Origin: a virus
Length of the DNA: 32,867 nucleotides
Reading direction: 5' to 3' (one strand)
Virus record (IMG/VR): IMGVR_UViG_3300008261_000086
Span: 1 to 32,867 of that record
Shown: positions 6,565 through 15,120 of the stretch, one piece after another
Position numbering within the stretch: the stretch's first letter is position 1
Layout of the letters: each line of letters starts with the position of its first letter
The notes under the pieces: generated by a model
Told to the model about the DNA's origin: nothing
Seen by the model: the letters and a program-made list of their open reading frames with translations, nothing else
Database searches by the model: none
Program-made: the position numbers and the translations under genes

Positions 6565-9500
6565 ATGGCAAAGACTCTTCTTCGCAACAACAGCCAGTCG
6601 CCCATCTCCCTTCCGCCTCCATACACGGGGATTTTGGCGCCTGGTGAAGCGTTCGTGATCGATGACTCTCCTGCGAACGTCATCGCGGCGCTGCGAATTG
6701 TGCCTGAGTTGATCAACTACCTGATCGTGACTCAGGTTCCCAACTCACAACAGCCAGACCCTGTGGGCAAAGAGCAGGCGGCAGCGCAGATTGCGGCTGC
6801 GTTGTCAGAGTTGAGCCAGCCTCTTGATTTGAACGGCCAGCGGATCATCAATCTGGCAGACCCGATCGGTCCGCAGGACGCAGCCACCAAGCAGTACGTT
6901 GACGCCCATGCGGGTGGCGGCGGGACGATTACCTCGGTGACCGGGACGGCACCTGTTGCAGTGTCCGGGTCTGCCGGTCCAGTGGCAACGGTAAGCCTCA
7001 ACACCACGGCAGACTTTGCGGTGTCGGCTGGTAACCTTGACCTGTCAACGACGGTTGGTCCTGCTGCTGGTGCTTACGGAAACAGCGGCACGGCTCTGAC
7101 TGAGTCGATGATGCCGGTCTTCTCGGTGGACGCTAAGGGGCGTCTAACGGGTGTGAACGAGTTCCCCGTTAACATCGGAGGAACGACTGCGAAGGTCTAT
7201 GTTGATAGCGGGGACGCTAACACCCTTGCGGCAGCAGAGGCTTACGCGCAGAGCCTTGCTTACGGTATCGCGACGAAGGCCCCTGCCCATGTGGCAACGA
7301 CGGTGGCGCTGCCTGCCTACAACGTTAGTGGCGACTACCTGACGCTGACGGGTGCTGTGAACGGCGCTTTCCCGCTGATCGATGGGGAAACTGTCAACAT
7401 CAACACTGAGCGGGTGTTGGTGAAGGACGAGGCTGGTGCGCTGGCTCCCAACAACGGTCTCTACATTCTGACCGATGCAGGCTCTGGCGCGACTCCGTGG
7501 GTGTTGACTCGCACTTCGGATGCCAACACGGGCGCGACGCTGTGTGGCTCGTTGGTGACTGTGCAGACGGGTGCTGCGAATGCTGGCACCGTTTGGATTT
7601 TTGCGGCCAACCCCAGCACGTTCACGCTTGGCATTAGCCCTGCTGGTGACGTTGAGTGGACCAGCCTTCAAGTTGCAGAGGCAACGCCAGCAACGCCGGG
7701 TACGATTCAGCTTGCGGGTGGACTTGGCGGAACTGGAACTACGGCAACCGCGCCCAAGCTGGACGTAAGCAGCGGCTCTGTCGGTTCCGGCACTTTGCCT
7801 GCCAACCACGGCGGCACCGGGCAGGACACCTACGCACAAGGTGATCTGCTGGTAGGCGACCTTGGCAATACGCTGTTGAAGTTGCCGGTGGGCGCGGATC
7901 GCACCTTCTTGAAGTCAAACGGGACGACTCCAAGCTGGGCCAGTGTGGACCTCGGAACCGCTGATGTCACGGGAGTGCTGCCCTACAACCACGGCGGCAC
8001 CGGACTTGCGGCCTCTGGTACGGATTCGTCACGGTTTTTGAAGTCGGATGGCGCAAACGGCTGGACTCTTGCTGTTGCTGCAACGCCAGGCCAGACGGAA
8101 ATCAAGAATGTCCTGTATGTGACGATGGCGGGTAACGATGTGACCGGCGACGGTTCCATCGCAAAGCCGTTCGCAACCATTCAAGCGGCGCACGATTACG
8201 CGGCCCTTGTGGCAAATTTCCCCGTACTCACGCCTGTGGTCATCTCGGTTGCTCCGGGTTCCTACGCTGGCGCGAACCTGTCGCGCCTCAACACGTTCAT
8301 TCAAGGCGCGGGCAGCAAGCCGGAAGAGAACGCGGCCACTAGGGTTAACGGTATTTTCAGTATCACTCCGGCAACGGGAGGATCAAAGTACAACACCCAG
8401 ATTGGTATTGCGGGCTTTTACATTGACGGTGGCGCTTCGTTGTCGGCTATCTCGGCAGTGGGCAGCGCCGACCCGTATAGCCTTGAGGTTGTTAATTGCT
8501 ACCTGACCAACTCCAGCAGCAGCGAGCCTGTAGTCAACCTCAACAACGCCAGCGCGAAGTTCTACTTCTACAGCAACATCGTCAACGCGCAGGCGTCTGG
8601 GGCCTACGGCATCAACACGTTCAACTTCGCTGCTGGCGACATCCGTGCCTCGGACAACTACCTCTTCCAGGGCAGCGGCATTACCAGCGGGTTGGGCAAC
8701 GTCCTGAGCGTGTCCGGCACGGCTTACGGCCTCTTTGATCGAACTATTGTTGAGAGCCGTCTGGCCCGTTGTGTTGAGGTGACGGGAACGACGCCGGTTG
8801 CGGTGCCTGCTGGGGGCTTCAAGTTTATCCTTGCAAACAGCAGCGTGACGAGCAGCGCGGTAGCAGCCAAGGGCGTTATTGTAACGGCAACCGCTGCCGG
8901 TGGTCGCCTTGCTGCTTTGGCCACTGACACTGCGTTTGGTGTGCTTGGCACGACTATTGATGCAAGCGGTACTACGCCTGCTCTGGTTGTCTACGCCAAT
9001 CTGTCCTGCCTGCCGGGAACGACGCCTTCGCTGACTGCTGGAATGACGCCGGCCAACGAGGCCCACGGCTCGGTGCAGATCCCCTCGCTGACGAGCGCGA
9101 GCGCACCGCTGCGGGCGAGCGCCACCAAGGTCATCGAGACGGGCGCCATCGGGCTGGCGAGCGCAGACGTGAGCGGCACCCTGCCGGTGGGTAACGGCGG
9201 CACGGGCCTGTCTACGGTCGCGCAGTACGGCATTCCCTACGGCAACACGGCAACTGCGCTGGCGGTGCTGGCACCGGACCCGGTTGCTGGCAAGGTGCTG
9301 ACGACGCAGGGTCTTGGATCGCCTCCGACGTGGACGACCAGTGCCGTTGGCACTGTTGTGAGCGTCACGCTGGATACGGGCGTTACTAACGCTACTGGCT
9401 TGACGGTCAACGGTCTTACGTCGGACACCATTACCAGCAGTGGCACGTTTGCGCTGGGTGGCAAGTTGGCGGTCGCATTTGGCGGCACCAACTCGACGGC

Positions 9501-12500
9501 GACTCCGGTGTCTGGTGGTGTGGCTTATGGCACTGGCACGGCTTATGCTTTCACGGCGGCGGGTACGGCTGGCAGCCTGCTTATCAGTGGCGGTGCAGGC
9601 GCTCCGACGTGGGCAACGACGCTGGCTGTGGCAAATGGCGGCACTGGTGCAACCTCTGTGGGCGCATCTGGCACCGTGGCTTATAGCGATGGCGCGGCTT
9701 ATGCCTTCTCAGCAGCGGGCTCTGATGGCCAAATCCTCAAGCTGGCCTCTGGCGTGCCGACGTGGAGCGCCAACACGGCAGACCCGACAGGCCCTGCAAC
9801 TGGCGACCTGAGTGGTAACTTCCCCTCGCCTACGGTCGCCAAGGTCAAGGGTACGTCGATCACGACTGCTGGTGGTGCGCTGACTGTTGGTCTGCCGCTG
9901 GTTACCACGGGCGTGGACTCGGCGGATTGGAGCGCGCTGAACCTTGGCGTTGCTGGCGCAGTCTCGGGCGTTTTGCCCAAGGCTAACCAGCAAGCTCAGG
10001 ACATGGGAACTGGTGGCGGCGATGTCACCGGCACCACGGCAAGCGCATCGGTCACCAAGGTGCAGGGCAATCTGTTTGATGCCTCGGTTCCGACTGTTGG
10101 CCAGGTCCCAACGTGGAACGGCACTAAGTTCGTTTACTCGGTGCCAAGCGGTGGCGGTGGTGGCGGTGGTGGTGGCGGTGGCGCCATCTACTACTTCGAC
10201 AGTTCGCAGGCTGGTGCAAACCCAATCGTGGGCCTTGACGCAGCCACCAAGAAGATGCTTCTGACGGAGCCTTTGGCTGGTGGCACGCTTGGCCCTACGG
10301 CACTCTCAGTCGGCAGCTATGTGAACGCCGCTGCGTTCGTTACGAACACCACGGTGCCTTCGTTGAGCAGCATTCCCGCAGGCTTGTGGGACTTCAACGT
10401 GTGGGCAGATGCCTCTGGCGCTGCTGGTGAAGTCTTCGTTCGTCCGTCGCTCTATAAGTACGATGGAACGTCGCCTACGCTCATCGCCTCGGGTGCGCCG
10501 GTTTACCTGCTCTCGCCTGCCGTTTCGACGCTGCTTGAAATGCAGATGCTGATCCCGGCAGGGACGACGCTTGCCGAATCGGATCGCCTCTACGTCGTCT
10601 TTGAGGCGCAGGCCACGACGGCGGGTCGCACCATCAACATGTCGTTTGGCGCCTCGACGCCATCCCACGTCCACACGACGCTGCCTGTTGTGTCGGGCAC
10701 GGGCTTTGTGCAGGTGGTCAACGACGAGGTCCAGCCGACTGCGGCAAAGATTCCGCTTGGCTCCTCGACCTACGTTGACGGCACGCTGACGACGGATCAC
10801 GGCGGCACGGGTATTGCTACTGGCACCTATACCGCTGGCGATATGCTCTACTACTCCAGCGGCACTGCGCTGACGCCGATTGCGTTGGGCAGCCCTGGCG
10901 ACTTCCTGACGGTGTCGGGCACGAACATCCCGACCTGGGTGCCGGTCACCTTCGGCAACGTCACCAGCATCACGGCGGGCACTGGCCTGACGGGTGGAAC
11001 CATCACCACGTCGGGAACCATTGCGGCAGATTTCGGAACCGTCAGCGGCAAGATCGCAGAAGGTAACGACAGCCGCTTCAACCCGGCACCTTCTGGCGCA
11101 GGGAAGATTCCCTACGATAACGGCAGCGGTGGCTACAGCGTCACGGGTGTTGGAGCGGCTACGGAGTTCCTCAAGGGTGGTACTGCGCCGACCTGGGGCA
11201 GCATCAACCTCAACACCGACACTTCGGGCGCTTTGAACATCGACCGTGGTGGTACGGGCCTTGCTAGTGCTGGTGTTGGCGACATGTTCTACTGGCCACC
11301 ATCAGGCACTGCGCTTGCCACGGTGACGTTTGAGACCACCTCTGGCGCAGTCTTGGCTTCGACGGGTTCTGAGCCTCAGTGGAGCACCTCGCTTTTGGTT
11401 CTGAGCGACGTGTTCGTCAACAACGGCTCGCGGTTTGTGACCAAGCCGCAGGCAGACGTGACTGTTACTAACGCGGCGTACGCATTCACGGCATCGTCGT
11501 CACTGATCAAGGTGACTGCGGCTCCTGCCGGCGTCACAACGTTCACGTCAACGCCAACGATTAGCAAGACGGGTGTCTCTGACGGCACGCGCCTCACCAT
11601 CGTCAACACGACCGACAAGGTCATCGTCTTCCAAGACGAGAGCGCGCTGAACTTTTCCGGCATTCAGCTTGGCGGAGTTGACTCGCGAGCTATTGGTCCG
11701 TGGCAGTCCATTGACTTCGTCTTTTCCATCAAGAGCCCTTCTGAGTCCTACTGGGTGGAATCGGCTGTTGGCGGCGCGGGTGTGGTGCAGTCGGTTGGCG
11801 CAACCAACGGCCTCATTGACATTAACGGCTCTGCGGCTGTTCCGACTGTTGGCATCAACGGCCTGACGGGTGCTTCGCCGGGCACGGCTAATGGCATCCC
11901 GTACTTCGACACGGCCACGTCGATGGCGTCGTCCGCAGCACTAGCAACCAATCGGCTGGTTGTGGGCACGGCGAGTGCTGGGCCGAAGTCGCTTGCAGCG
12001 GGCTTGAATAACCAAGTGCTTACTGGGGTTACCGGCGGCGAACCGACATGGTCTGCGGTCAACCTGGCGAATACTGTTACGGGCACCCTGCCCGTGGACA
12101 ACGGTGGCACTGGCGCCACGTCGTTCACTGCTAATGGTGTCCTGCTGGGTAATGGCACCAGCGCGGTGCAGGCGACTGCCGCAGGCTTGGCCAATACGGT
12201 CTTCCGTGTGCCTTCGGGTGGCGGCGCTCCTGCCTTTGGCTCCATCGACCTGTCGCAGTCGAACACCGTTGGCTCCAGCATCCTCGGCAAGGCCAATGGC
12301 GGCACGGGGATCAACAACGATACGTCGGCACAGCAGAACTACATCTTTGCGGGTCCAGCATCGGGTGGCATGGGTGCGGCCAGCTTCCGTCAGTTGGCAG
12401 CGGACGACATCCCAACGGGGATCATTGCGGCATCGAAGATCACCGGCATTCCCTATGACATCGCCGGCAGCGCAGCAGGAACGCCAGCCGCCGGCACCGC

Positions 12501-12774
12501 GATCTTCTACTTCAAGGCTGTCCGCGCCTGCACGATCCCCACAACGGGCCATCAGGCAGGAGCGAATGGGCTTCCCAGCCTCACCACGACGTTCAACGTC
12601 TTTCAGAACGTCACGCAGGTTGGTACGTTCACCATCGACAACACGGGCGTTGCGGTCTTCAGCATTGCCTCGCCTGTGTCGCTGGGGGTGGGCGATGTTC
12701 TGCGGGTGGTGACTGACGCAGCCGTCAACGGCATCGTGGACCCGTACTTCACCTTCGTTGCAACGGTGGCCTAA
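6565..12774 (+). CDS. Giant modular tail fibre protein (2069 aa)
   Basis: A very long fibre-type virion protein that probably binds the host surface. Modules in order: residues 1-40, an N-terminal segment (KTLLRNNSQSPISLPPPY) shared with the genes at 12896 and, more weakly, 15121; about 88-113, the fibre motif DLNGQRIINLADP followed by QDAATKQYVD; about 238-372, a beta domain with RVLVKDEAGALAPNNGLYIL also found in the gene at 20819; about 512-840, a right-handed beta-helix-like domain opening with TMAGNDVTGDGSIAKPFATI (resembling DUF1565/pectate-lyase-type repeats); about 1195-1207, a glycine run; about 1208-1375, a separate beta domain; and a C-terminal domain from about 1966. At least eight GGTG motifs (NHGGTG, NGGTG, DHGGTG) are spaced along the shaft. 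No enzymatic residues are identifiable. It follows the sheath gene after 51 bases. Confidence 0.85.
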   Translation: MAKTLLRNNSQSPISLPPPYTGILAPGEAFVIDDSPANVIAALRIVPELINYLIVTQVPNSQQPDPVGKEQAAAQIAAALSELSQPLDLNGQRIINLADPIGPQDAATKQYVDAHAGGGGTITSVTGTAPVAVSGSAGPVATVSLNTTADFAVSAGNLDLSTTVGPAAGAYGNSGTALTESMMPVFSVDAKGRLTGVNEFPVNIGGTTAKVYVDSGDANTLAAAEAYAQSLAYGIATKAPAHVATTVALPAYNVSGDYLTLTGAVNGAFPLIDGETVNINTERVLVKDEAGALAPNNGLYILTDAGSGATPWVLTRTSDANTGATLCGSLVTVQTGAANAGTVWIFAANPSTFTLGISPAGDVEWTSLQVAEATPATPGTIQLAGGLGGTGTTATAPKLDVSSGSVGSGTLPANHGGTGQDTYAQGDLLVGDLGNTLLKLPVGADRTFLKSNGTTPSWASVDLGTADVTGVLPYNHGGTGLAASGTDSSRFLKSDGANGWTLAVAATPGQTEIKNVLYVTMAGNDVTGDGSIAKPFATIQAAHDYAALVANFPVLTPVVISVAPGSYAGANLSRLNTFIQGAGSKPEENAATRVNGIFSITPATGGSKYNTQIGIAGFYIDGGASLSAISAVGSADPYSLEVVNCYLTNSSSSEPVVNLNNASAKFYFYSNIVNAQASGAYGINTFNFAAGDIRASDNYLFQGSGITSGLGNVLSVSGTAYGLFDRTIVESRLARCVEVTGTTPVAVPAGGFKFILANSSVTSSAVAAKGVIVTATAAGGRLAALATDTAFGVLGTTIDASGTTPALVVYANLSCLPGTTPSLTAGMTPANEAHGSVQIPSLTSASAPLRASATKVIETGAIGLASADVSGTLPVGNGGTGLSTVAQYGIPYGNTATALAVLAPDPVAGKVLTTQGLGSPPTWTTSAVGTVVSVTLDTGVTNATGLTVNGLTSDTITSSGTFALGGKLAVAFGGTNSTATPVSGGVAYGTGTAYAFTAAGTAGSLLISGGAGAPTWATTLAVANGGTGATSVGASGTVAYSDGAAYAFSAAGSDGQILKLASGVPTWSANTADPTGPATGDLSGNFPSPTVAKVKGTSITTAGGALTVGLPLVTTGVDSADWSALNLGVAGAVSGVLPKANQQAQDMGTGGGDVTGTTASASVTKVQGNLFDASVPTVGQVPTWNGTKFVYSVPSGGGGGGGGGGGAIYYFDSSQAGANPIVGLDAATKKMLLTEPLAGGTLGPTALSVGSYVNAAAFVTNTTVPSLSSIPAGLWDFNVWADASGAAGEVFVRPSLYKYDGTSPTLIASGAPVYLLSPAVSTLLEMQMLIPAGTTLAESDRLYVVFEAQATTAGRTINMSFGASTPSHVHTTLPVVSGTGFVQVVNDEVQPTAAKIPLGSSTYVDGTLTTDHGGTGIATGTYTAGDMLYYSSGTALTPIALGSPGDFLTVSGTNIPTWVPVTFGNVTSITAGTGLTGGTITTSGTIAADFGTVSGKIAEGNDSRFNPAPSGAGKIPYDNGSGGYSVTGVGAATEFLKGGTAPTWGSINLNTDTSGALNIDRGGTGLASAGVGDMFYWPPSGTALATVTFETTSGAVLASTGSEPQWSTSLLVLSDVFVNNGSRFVTKPQADVTVTNAAYAFTASSSLIKVTAAPAGVTTFTSTPTISKTGVSDGTRLTIVNTTDKVIVFQDESALNFSGIQLGGVDSRAIGPWQSIDFVFSIKSPSESYWVESAVGGAGVVQSVGATNGLIDINGSAAVPTVGINGLTGASPGTANGIPYFDTATSMASSAALATNRLVVGTASAGPKSLAAGLNNQVLTGVTGGEPTWSAVNLANTVTGTLPVDNGGTGATSFTANGVLLGNGTSAVQATAAGLANTVFRVPSGGGAPAFGSIDLSQSNTVGSSILGKANGGTGINNDTSAQQNYIFAGPASGGMGAASFRQLAADDIPTGIIAASKITGIPYDIAGSAAGTPAAGTAIFYFKAVRACTIPTTGHQAGANGLPSLTTTFNVFQNVTQVGTFTIDNTGVAVFSIASPVSLGVGDVLRVVTDAAVNGIVDPYFTFVATVA
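7804..12312 (+). repeat. Repeated GGTG shaft motifs in the giant fibre gene
   Basis: Codons for GGTG, each inside a similar context (LP-x-NHGGTG, V-NGGTGAT, TTDHGGTGI, NIDRGGTGLA), recur near 7807, 7990, 9193, 9634, 10797, 11242, 12100 and 12295. A degenerate copy, GGTN, lies near 9479. The phrase 'LKSNGTTPSWASV' or 'xPTWxTxx' tends to follow each copy about 40 residues later, so the repeat is a protein-level unit of a few dozen residues, not a short DNA repeat. Such GGTG units are common in phage fibre shafts and offer sites for recombination between fibre genes. Confidence 0.7.
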
Positions 12775-12843
12775 ACAGCCGTAGAGGTGTAAAAGGGCGC
12801 GTAAAAGTGGTAGTGAGGGGTGTGGGAAAAAGGTAATTGGCTG

Positions 12844-12874
12844 GGCACGGTGCGTCCGCACACCGTGGCGTGCC
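12844..12874 (+). other. Inverted repeat in the gap between two fibre genes
   Basis: The 121-base gap between the giant fibre gene and the next contains CACGGTG (12846-12852) and CACCGTG (12861-12867), a 7-bp stem with an 8-nt loop. An alternative outer pairing of GGCACG (12844-12849) with CGTGCC (12869-12874) exists. No U-tract follows. The preceding 12780-12840 is purine-rich on this strand. It may be an RNA stem separating the two messages or a relic of module exchange. Nothing else is seen in the gap except AAGGGG at about 12882, a possible ribosome binding site. Confidence 0.4.
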
Positions 12875-12895
12875 TAGCACTAAGGGGCTCGCCCG

Positions 12896-13810
12896 GTGTC
12901 TAAGACGCTGATACGCAATAACACCCAAAGCCCAGTTGCCCTGCCATTGCCCTACACCGGCATTCTTTCTGCCGGTGAGGGCATCGTGGTGGACGAGCCC
13001 ACCAACGAGGTTGTGTCTTCGCTGTTCGATGGGCAGAAGACAGAACTGACCAACATCTACACGGTTACCCAAGTCAGCCCTGGGGCCAAGTCTGGTCGCA
13101 TTTCGCGCAAGGAAACTGCGCGAAAGATCGGTCAAGCCCTAGCGCAGTCAGAAGTAGACATCTCGCTCAACGGGCGCAAGCTACGCAAGATCGCTGCCCC
13201 TGTTGCGGTAGATGACGCTGCCAACAAACTCTATGTAGATGCGGCAGATGCGCGCCTTGAAGGGCTGATCCACCAAATTCACGATTGGAAGTTCGGTGAG
13301 CGGTACTTTGAACTAGGGGATGCCTCTACTGGTGTTTGGTATGTGACAGTAGCGGCAAGGGCTGACTCAGAAGAGGCGATGGACGCCATTACGGCCATCA
13401 AGCACACCTCGTCGGTGGCTGGTGGCCTTGGTGCTTTTGCCATCCATCTCAACAACCCTGTGGGTGTGGCGTTGCAGTCGGTGACAGTGTTTACCTACAC
13501 GCGCCGTGAAACGCAGCCCAAGTTGGTGTTGGTGTTGAATAATCCTATTGGAGCGCGACCTGCCCACAGGTTTGTGCGCCCCAGTGTGATCCAATTTCCG
13601 CCAACAAACGCCCAGCAACTTATGCCCATGGTGTCTGTTGCGGATGCAGGTGGAGAAATTCCTTCGGCATATGGCGTACTTGGGCAGTTGGACCCTGCGG
13701 TTAGCTACCCAAAAATCCGTATCGTAGCGACGGGGTTTTTTGCCGCCGAAAGCAACTCAGTGGCAGATCGTTATTACAATAAGCCTCAGTCTATTGTGGT
13801 TCAATTCTAG
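12896..13810 (+). CDS. Short tail fibre-type protein sharing the giant fibre N-terminus
   Basis: A 304-residue protein starting with GTG at 12896, about 8 bases after AAGGGG. Its first 35 residues (KTLIRNNTQSPVALPLPY, then GEGIVVDEP) align with those of the giant fibre, and residues about 85-115 repeat the motif 'LNGRKLRKIAAPVAVDDAANKLYVD'-type in which the giant fibre has LNGQRIINLADP and QDAATKQYVD. The remainder (about 120-304) is a compact beta-rich domain without fibre repeats, containing YFELGDASTGVWYVTVAAR and PSVIQFPPTNAQQLMPMVS. This looks like the same virion docking module carrying a different, short head domain. It may be a second fibre, a fibre connector or a tip protein. The GTG start is chosen because the shared N-terminus begins exactly there. 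Confidence 0.7.
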   Translation: MSKTLIRNNTQSPVALPLPYTGILSAGEGIVVDEPTNEVVSSLFDGQKTELTNIYTVTQVSPGAKSGRISRKETARKIGQALAQSEVDISLNGRKLRKIAAPVAVDDAANKLYVDAADARLEGLIHQIHDWKFGERYFELGDASTGVWYVTVAARADSEEAMDAITAIKHTSSVAGGLGAFAIHLNNPVGVALQSVTVFTYTRRETQPKLVLVLNNPIGARPAHRFVRPSVIQFPPTNAQQLMPMVSVADAGGEIPSAYGVLGQLDPAVSYPKIRIVATGFFAAESNSVADRYYNKPQSIVVQF

Positions 13811-13821
13811 GGAGCGCACCA

Positions 13822-14607
13822 ATGATCGAACGTCCACTGATCCTTGGATGCACGCTAACTTCCTGCACGTCTTTGAGCGGTAGGGCGTGGGCAGTAACGG
13901 CTACAATCGATGACCCGCTAGAGATCAATGACGGCTGGGGCATTGCTCGCGGCGACATAGTATTTTTGGACTTTCGTGCCGTTACTACACCTCCTAGCGT
14001 CGGTCGTTATGTCATCTCGTCCATCACAACCAAGGCCAGCCGCTCTATTGGCATGGTGCTTGATTGGGCAAGTGCTATGCCTCCGCAGAGCCCCTCCACC
14101 TGCTTGAATGTGCGTGGCTACTTGGCGCAGCCAGTGGATGCAGCGGGAACAGTTCAGCACCCTACCCAACAAACGATCCTGATCCAGCAGGAGATGATTG
14201 ACCTTGCCAAGCAAGCGGACATCTTCGCCATTGGGGACGAGGCTAGCGAGGCAGAGCAGGTTCGGTCCTTTCCTGTCGGTGAGATGCTGGAGTCAGGGCA
14301 ATTTGCTCACATCCTGCCCAGTGGCGTGGCTGTGAAGGCGTTACCGCAGGACATGTCCCGTATGCCTGCCGCTGGGTTGGTGTTGGCAGTGCAGGGCGGT
14401 TTGGCGCGGGTACAGGTCAGCGGTATTGTACCTGGCGTCGCAAATGGCTTAGTTGCAGGCGCTCCTGTGTTTGTTGGCGACGGTGGTTTGCCTATTACCG
14501 ATCCTACGGGCATAACGTTGCCAGCGGCAATTCAGATCACTGGAGTGGCCTTGGATTCTTCGACCGTATCGCTCGCCATCAATGGGCAAGTGGTTAAACG
14601 TGCGTAG
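13822..14607 (+). CDS. Fibre-block virion protein of unknown function
   Basis: A 261-residue protein from ATG 13822 with GGGAG eight bases upstream. The N-terminal part (1-95) is beta-rich with three Cys residues (LGCTLTSCTSL and TCLNVRGYLAQ) and the strand DDPLEINDGWGIARGDIVFL. A central helix (PTQQTILIQQEMIDLAKQAD, about residues 113-135) leads to a C-terminal domain with MPAAGLVLAVQGGLARVQVSG and GLVAGAPVFVGDGGLP. The last domain resembles the small beta modules with the pattern 'LVxVxxGxAxVxxxG-x-GxPVFVGxxG-x-TxxP' often seen at the end of phage fibre or decoration proteins, where they describe a beta-sandwich or SH3-like fold. It is flanked by fibre genes and reads in the same direction, so a role in the adhesion apparatus is inferred. 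Confidence 0.6.
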   Translation: MIERPLILGCTLTSCTSLSGRAWAVTATIDDPLEINDGWGIARGDIVFLDFRAVTTPPSVGRYVISSITTKASRSIGMVLDWASAMPPQSPSTCLNVRGYLAQPVDAAGTVQHPTQQTILIQQEMIDLAKQADIFAIGDEASEAEQVRSFPVGEMLESGQFAHILPSGVAVKALPQDMSRMPAAGLVLAVQGGLARVQVSGIVPGVANGLVAGAPVFVGDGGLPITDPTGITLPAAIQITGVALDSSTVSLAINGQVVKRA

Positions 14608-14630
14608 AACGTAGTGGTTTGGGTACGTTG

Positions 14631-14660
14631 TTGGACTTGTGTTCGCGACGGTGTTAACAT
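14631..14660 (+). promoter_or_regulatory. Candidate sigma70-type promoter before the coiled-coil gene
   Basis: TTGGAC at 14631-14636 and TAACAT at 14655-14660 are separated by 18 bases and resemble -35 and -10 elements, in one of the few gaps (104 bases) inside the fibre block. A stem follows: AGTGCT 14665-14670 with AGCACT 14692-14697, just before GGAGG at 14699-14703 and the GTG start at 14712. Neither box is a perfect match. An internal promoter feeding the downstream fibre genes is a hypothesis. Confidence 0.35.
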
Positions 14661-14711
14661 CAAAAGTGCTCGCTGGGACTCCGCCCCCGGTCAGCACTGG
14701 AGGGCGGATAA

Positions 14712-15107
14712 GTGAGCGCAGCTACTACCAAGCAACGTCGAACCCGCAAGGCACCCGTTGAGGTTGTGCCTGAGGTAGCAGTTGTTGAGGAAGTTCCTGC
14801 TTCTGCGCCTGCCATGCGTGTCAAGCTCTCGGACTTGCACGATATGCGGGTGGCGCAACTTGAGAAGCGGGCCTTGAAGGCAGAGGCCGAAGTTGCGCGT
14901 ATGTCTAAGCTGTACGCTCTGGAAAAGTTGGACCGTAAGGGCATTGTGCTTGGACTTGAGAAGCGCATTGAGCAGGCCAACAAGCAGATTGAGGCAGCAG
15001 AGAACCGTGAATTGATTGCCCGCAAGCGGATGGAACACACCATCGGGCGGTCTTTGAGCAATGTCGCAATCGACCCGGACACGGGCGATGTTGTGATTCC
15101 TTCGTAG
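14712..15107 (+). CDS. Small coiled-coil protein in the fibre block
   Basis: A 131-residue protein, start GTG 14712 with GGAGG nine bases upstream. Residues 1-35 are basic then Pro/Val/Glu rich (TTKQRRTRKAPVEVVPEVAV) and probably disordered. Residues about 40-110 form a long charged helix with heptad character (MRVAQLEKRALKAEAEVARM, then LEKRIEQANKQIEAAENREL), a likely coiled coil. The end is a short polar tail (AIDPDTGDVVIPS). A short trimeric or dimeric coiled coil between fibre genes could be a fibre chaperone, a structural connector or an assembly factor. The family is not recognised. It is followed 13 bases later by the next fibre gene. Confidence 0.6.
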   Translation: MSAATTKQRRTRKAPVEVVPEVAVVEEVPASAPAMRVKLSDLHDMRVAQLEKRALKAEAEVARMSKLYALEKLDRKGIVLGLEKRIEQANKQIEAAENRELIARKRMEHTIGRSLSNVAIDPDTGDVVIPS

Positions 15108-15120
15108 GAGTAGAGACACC

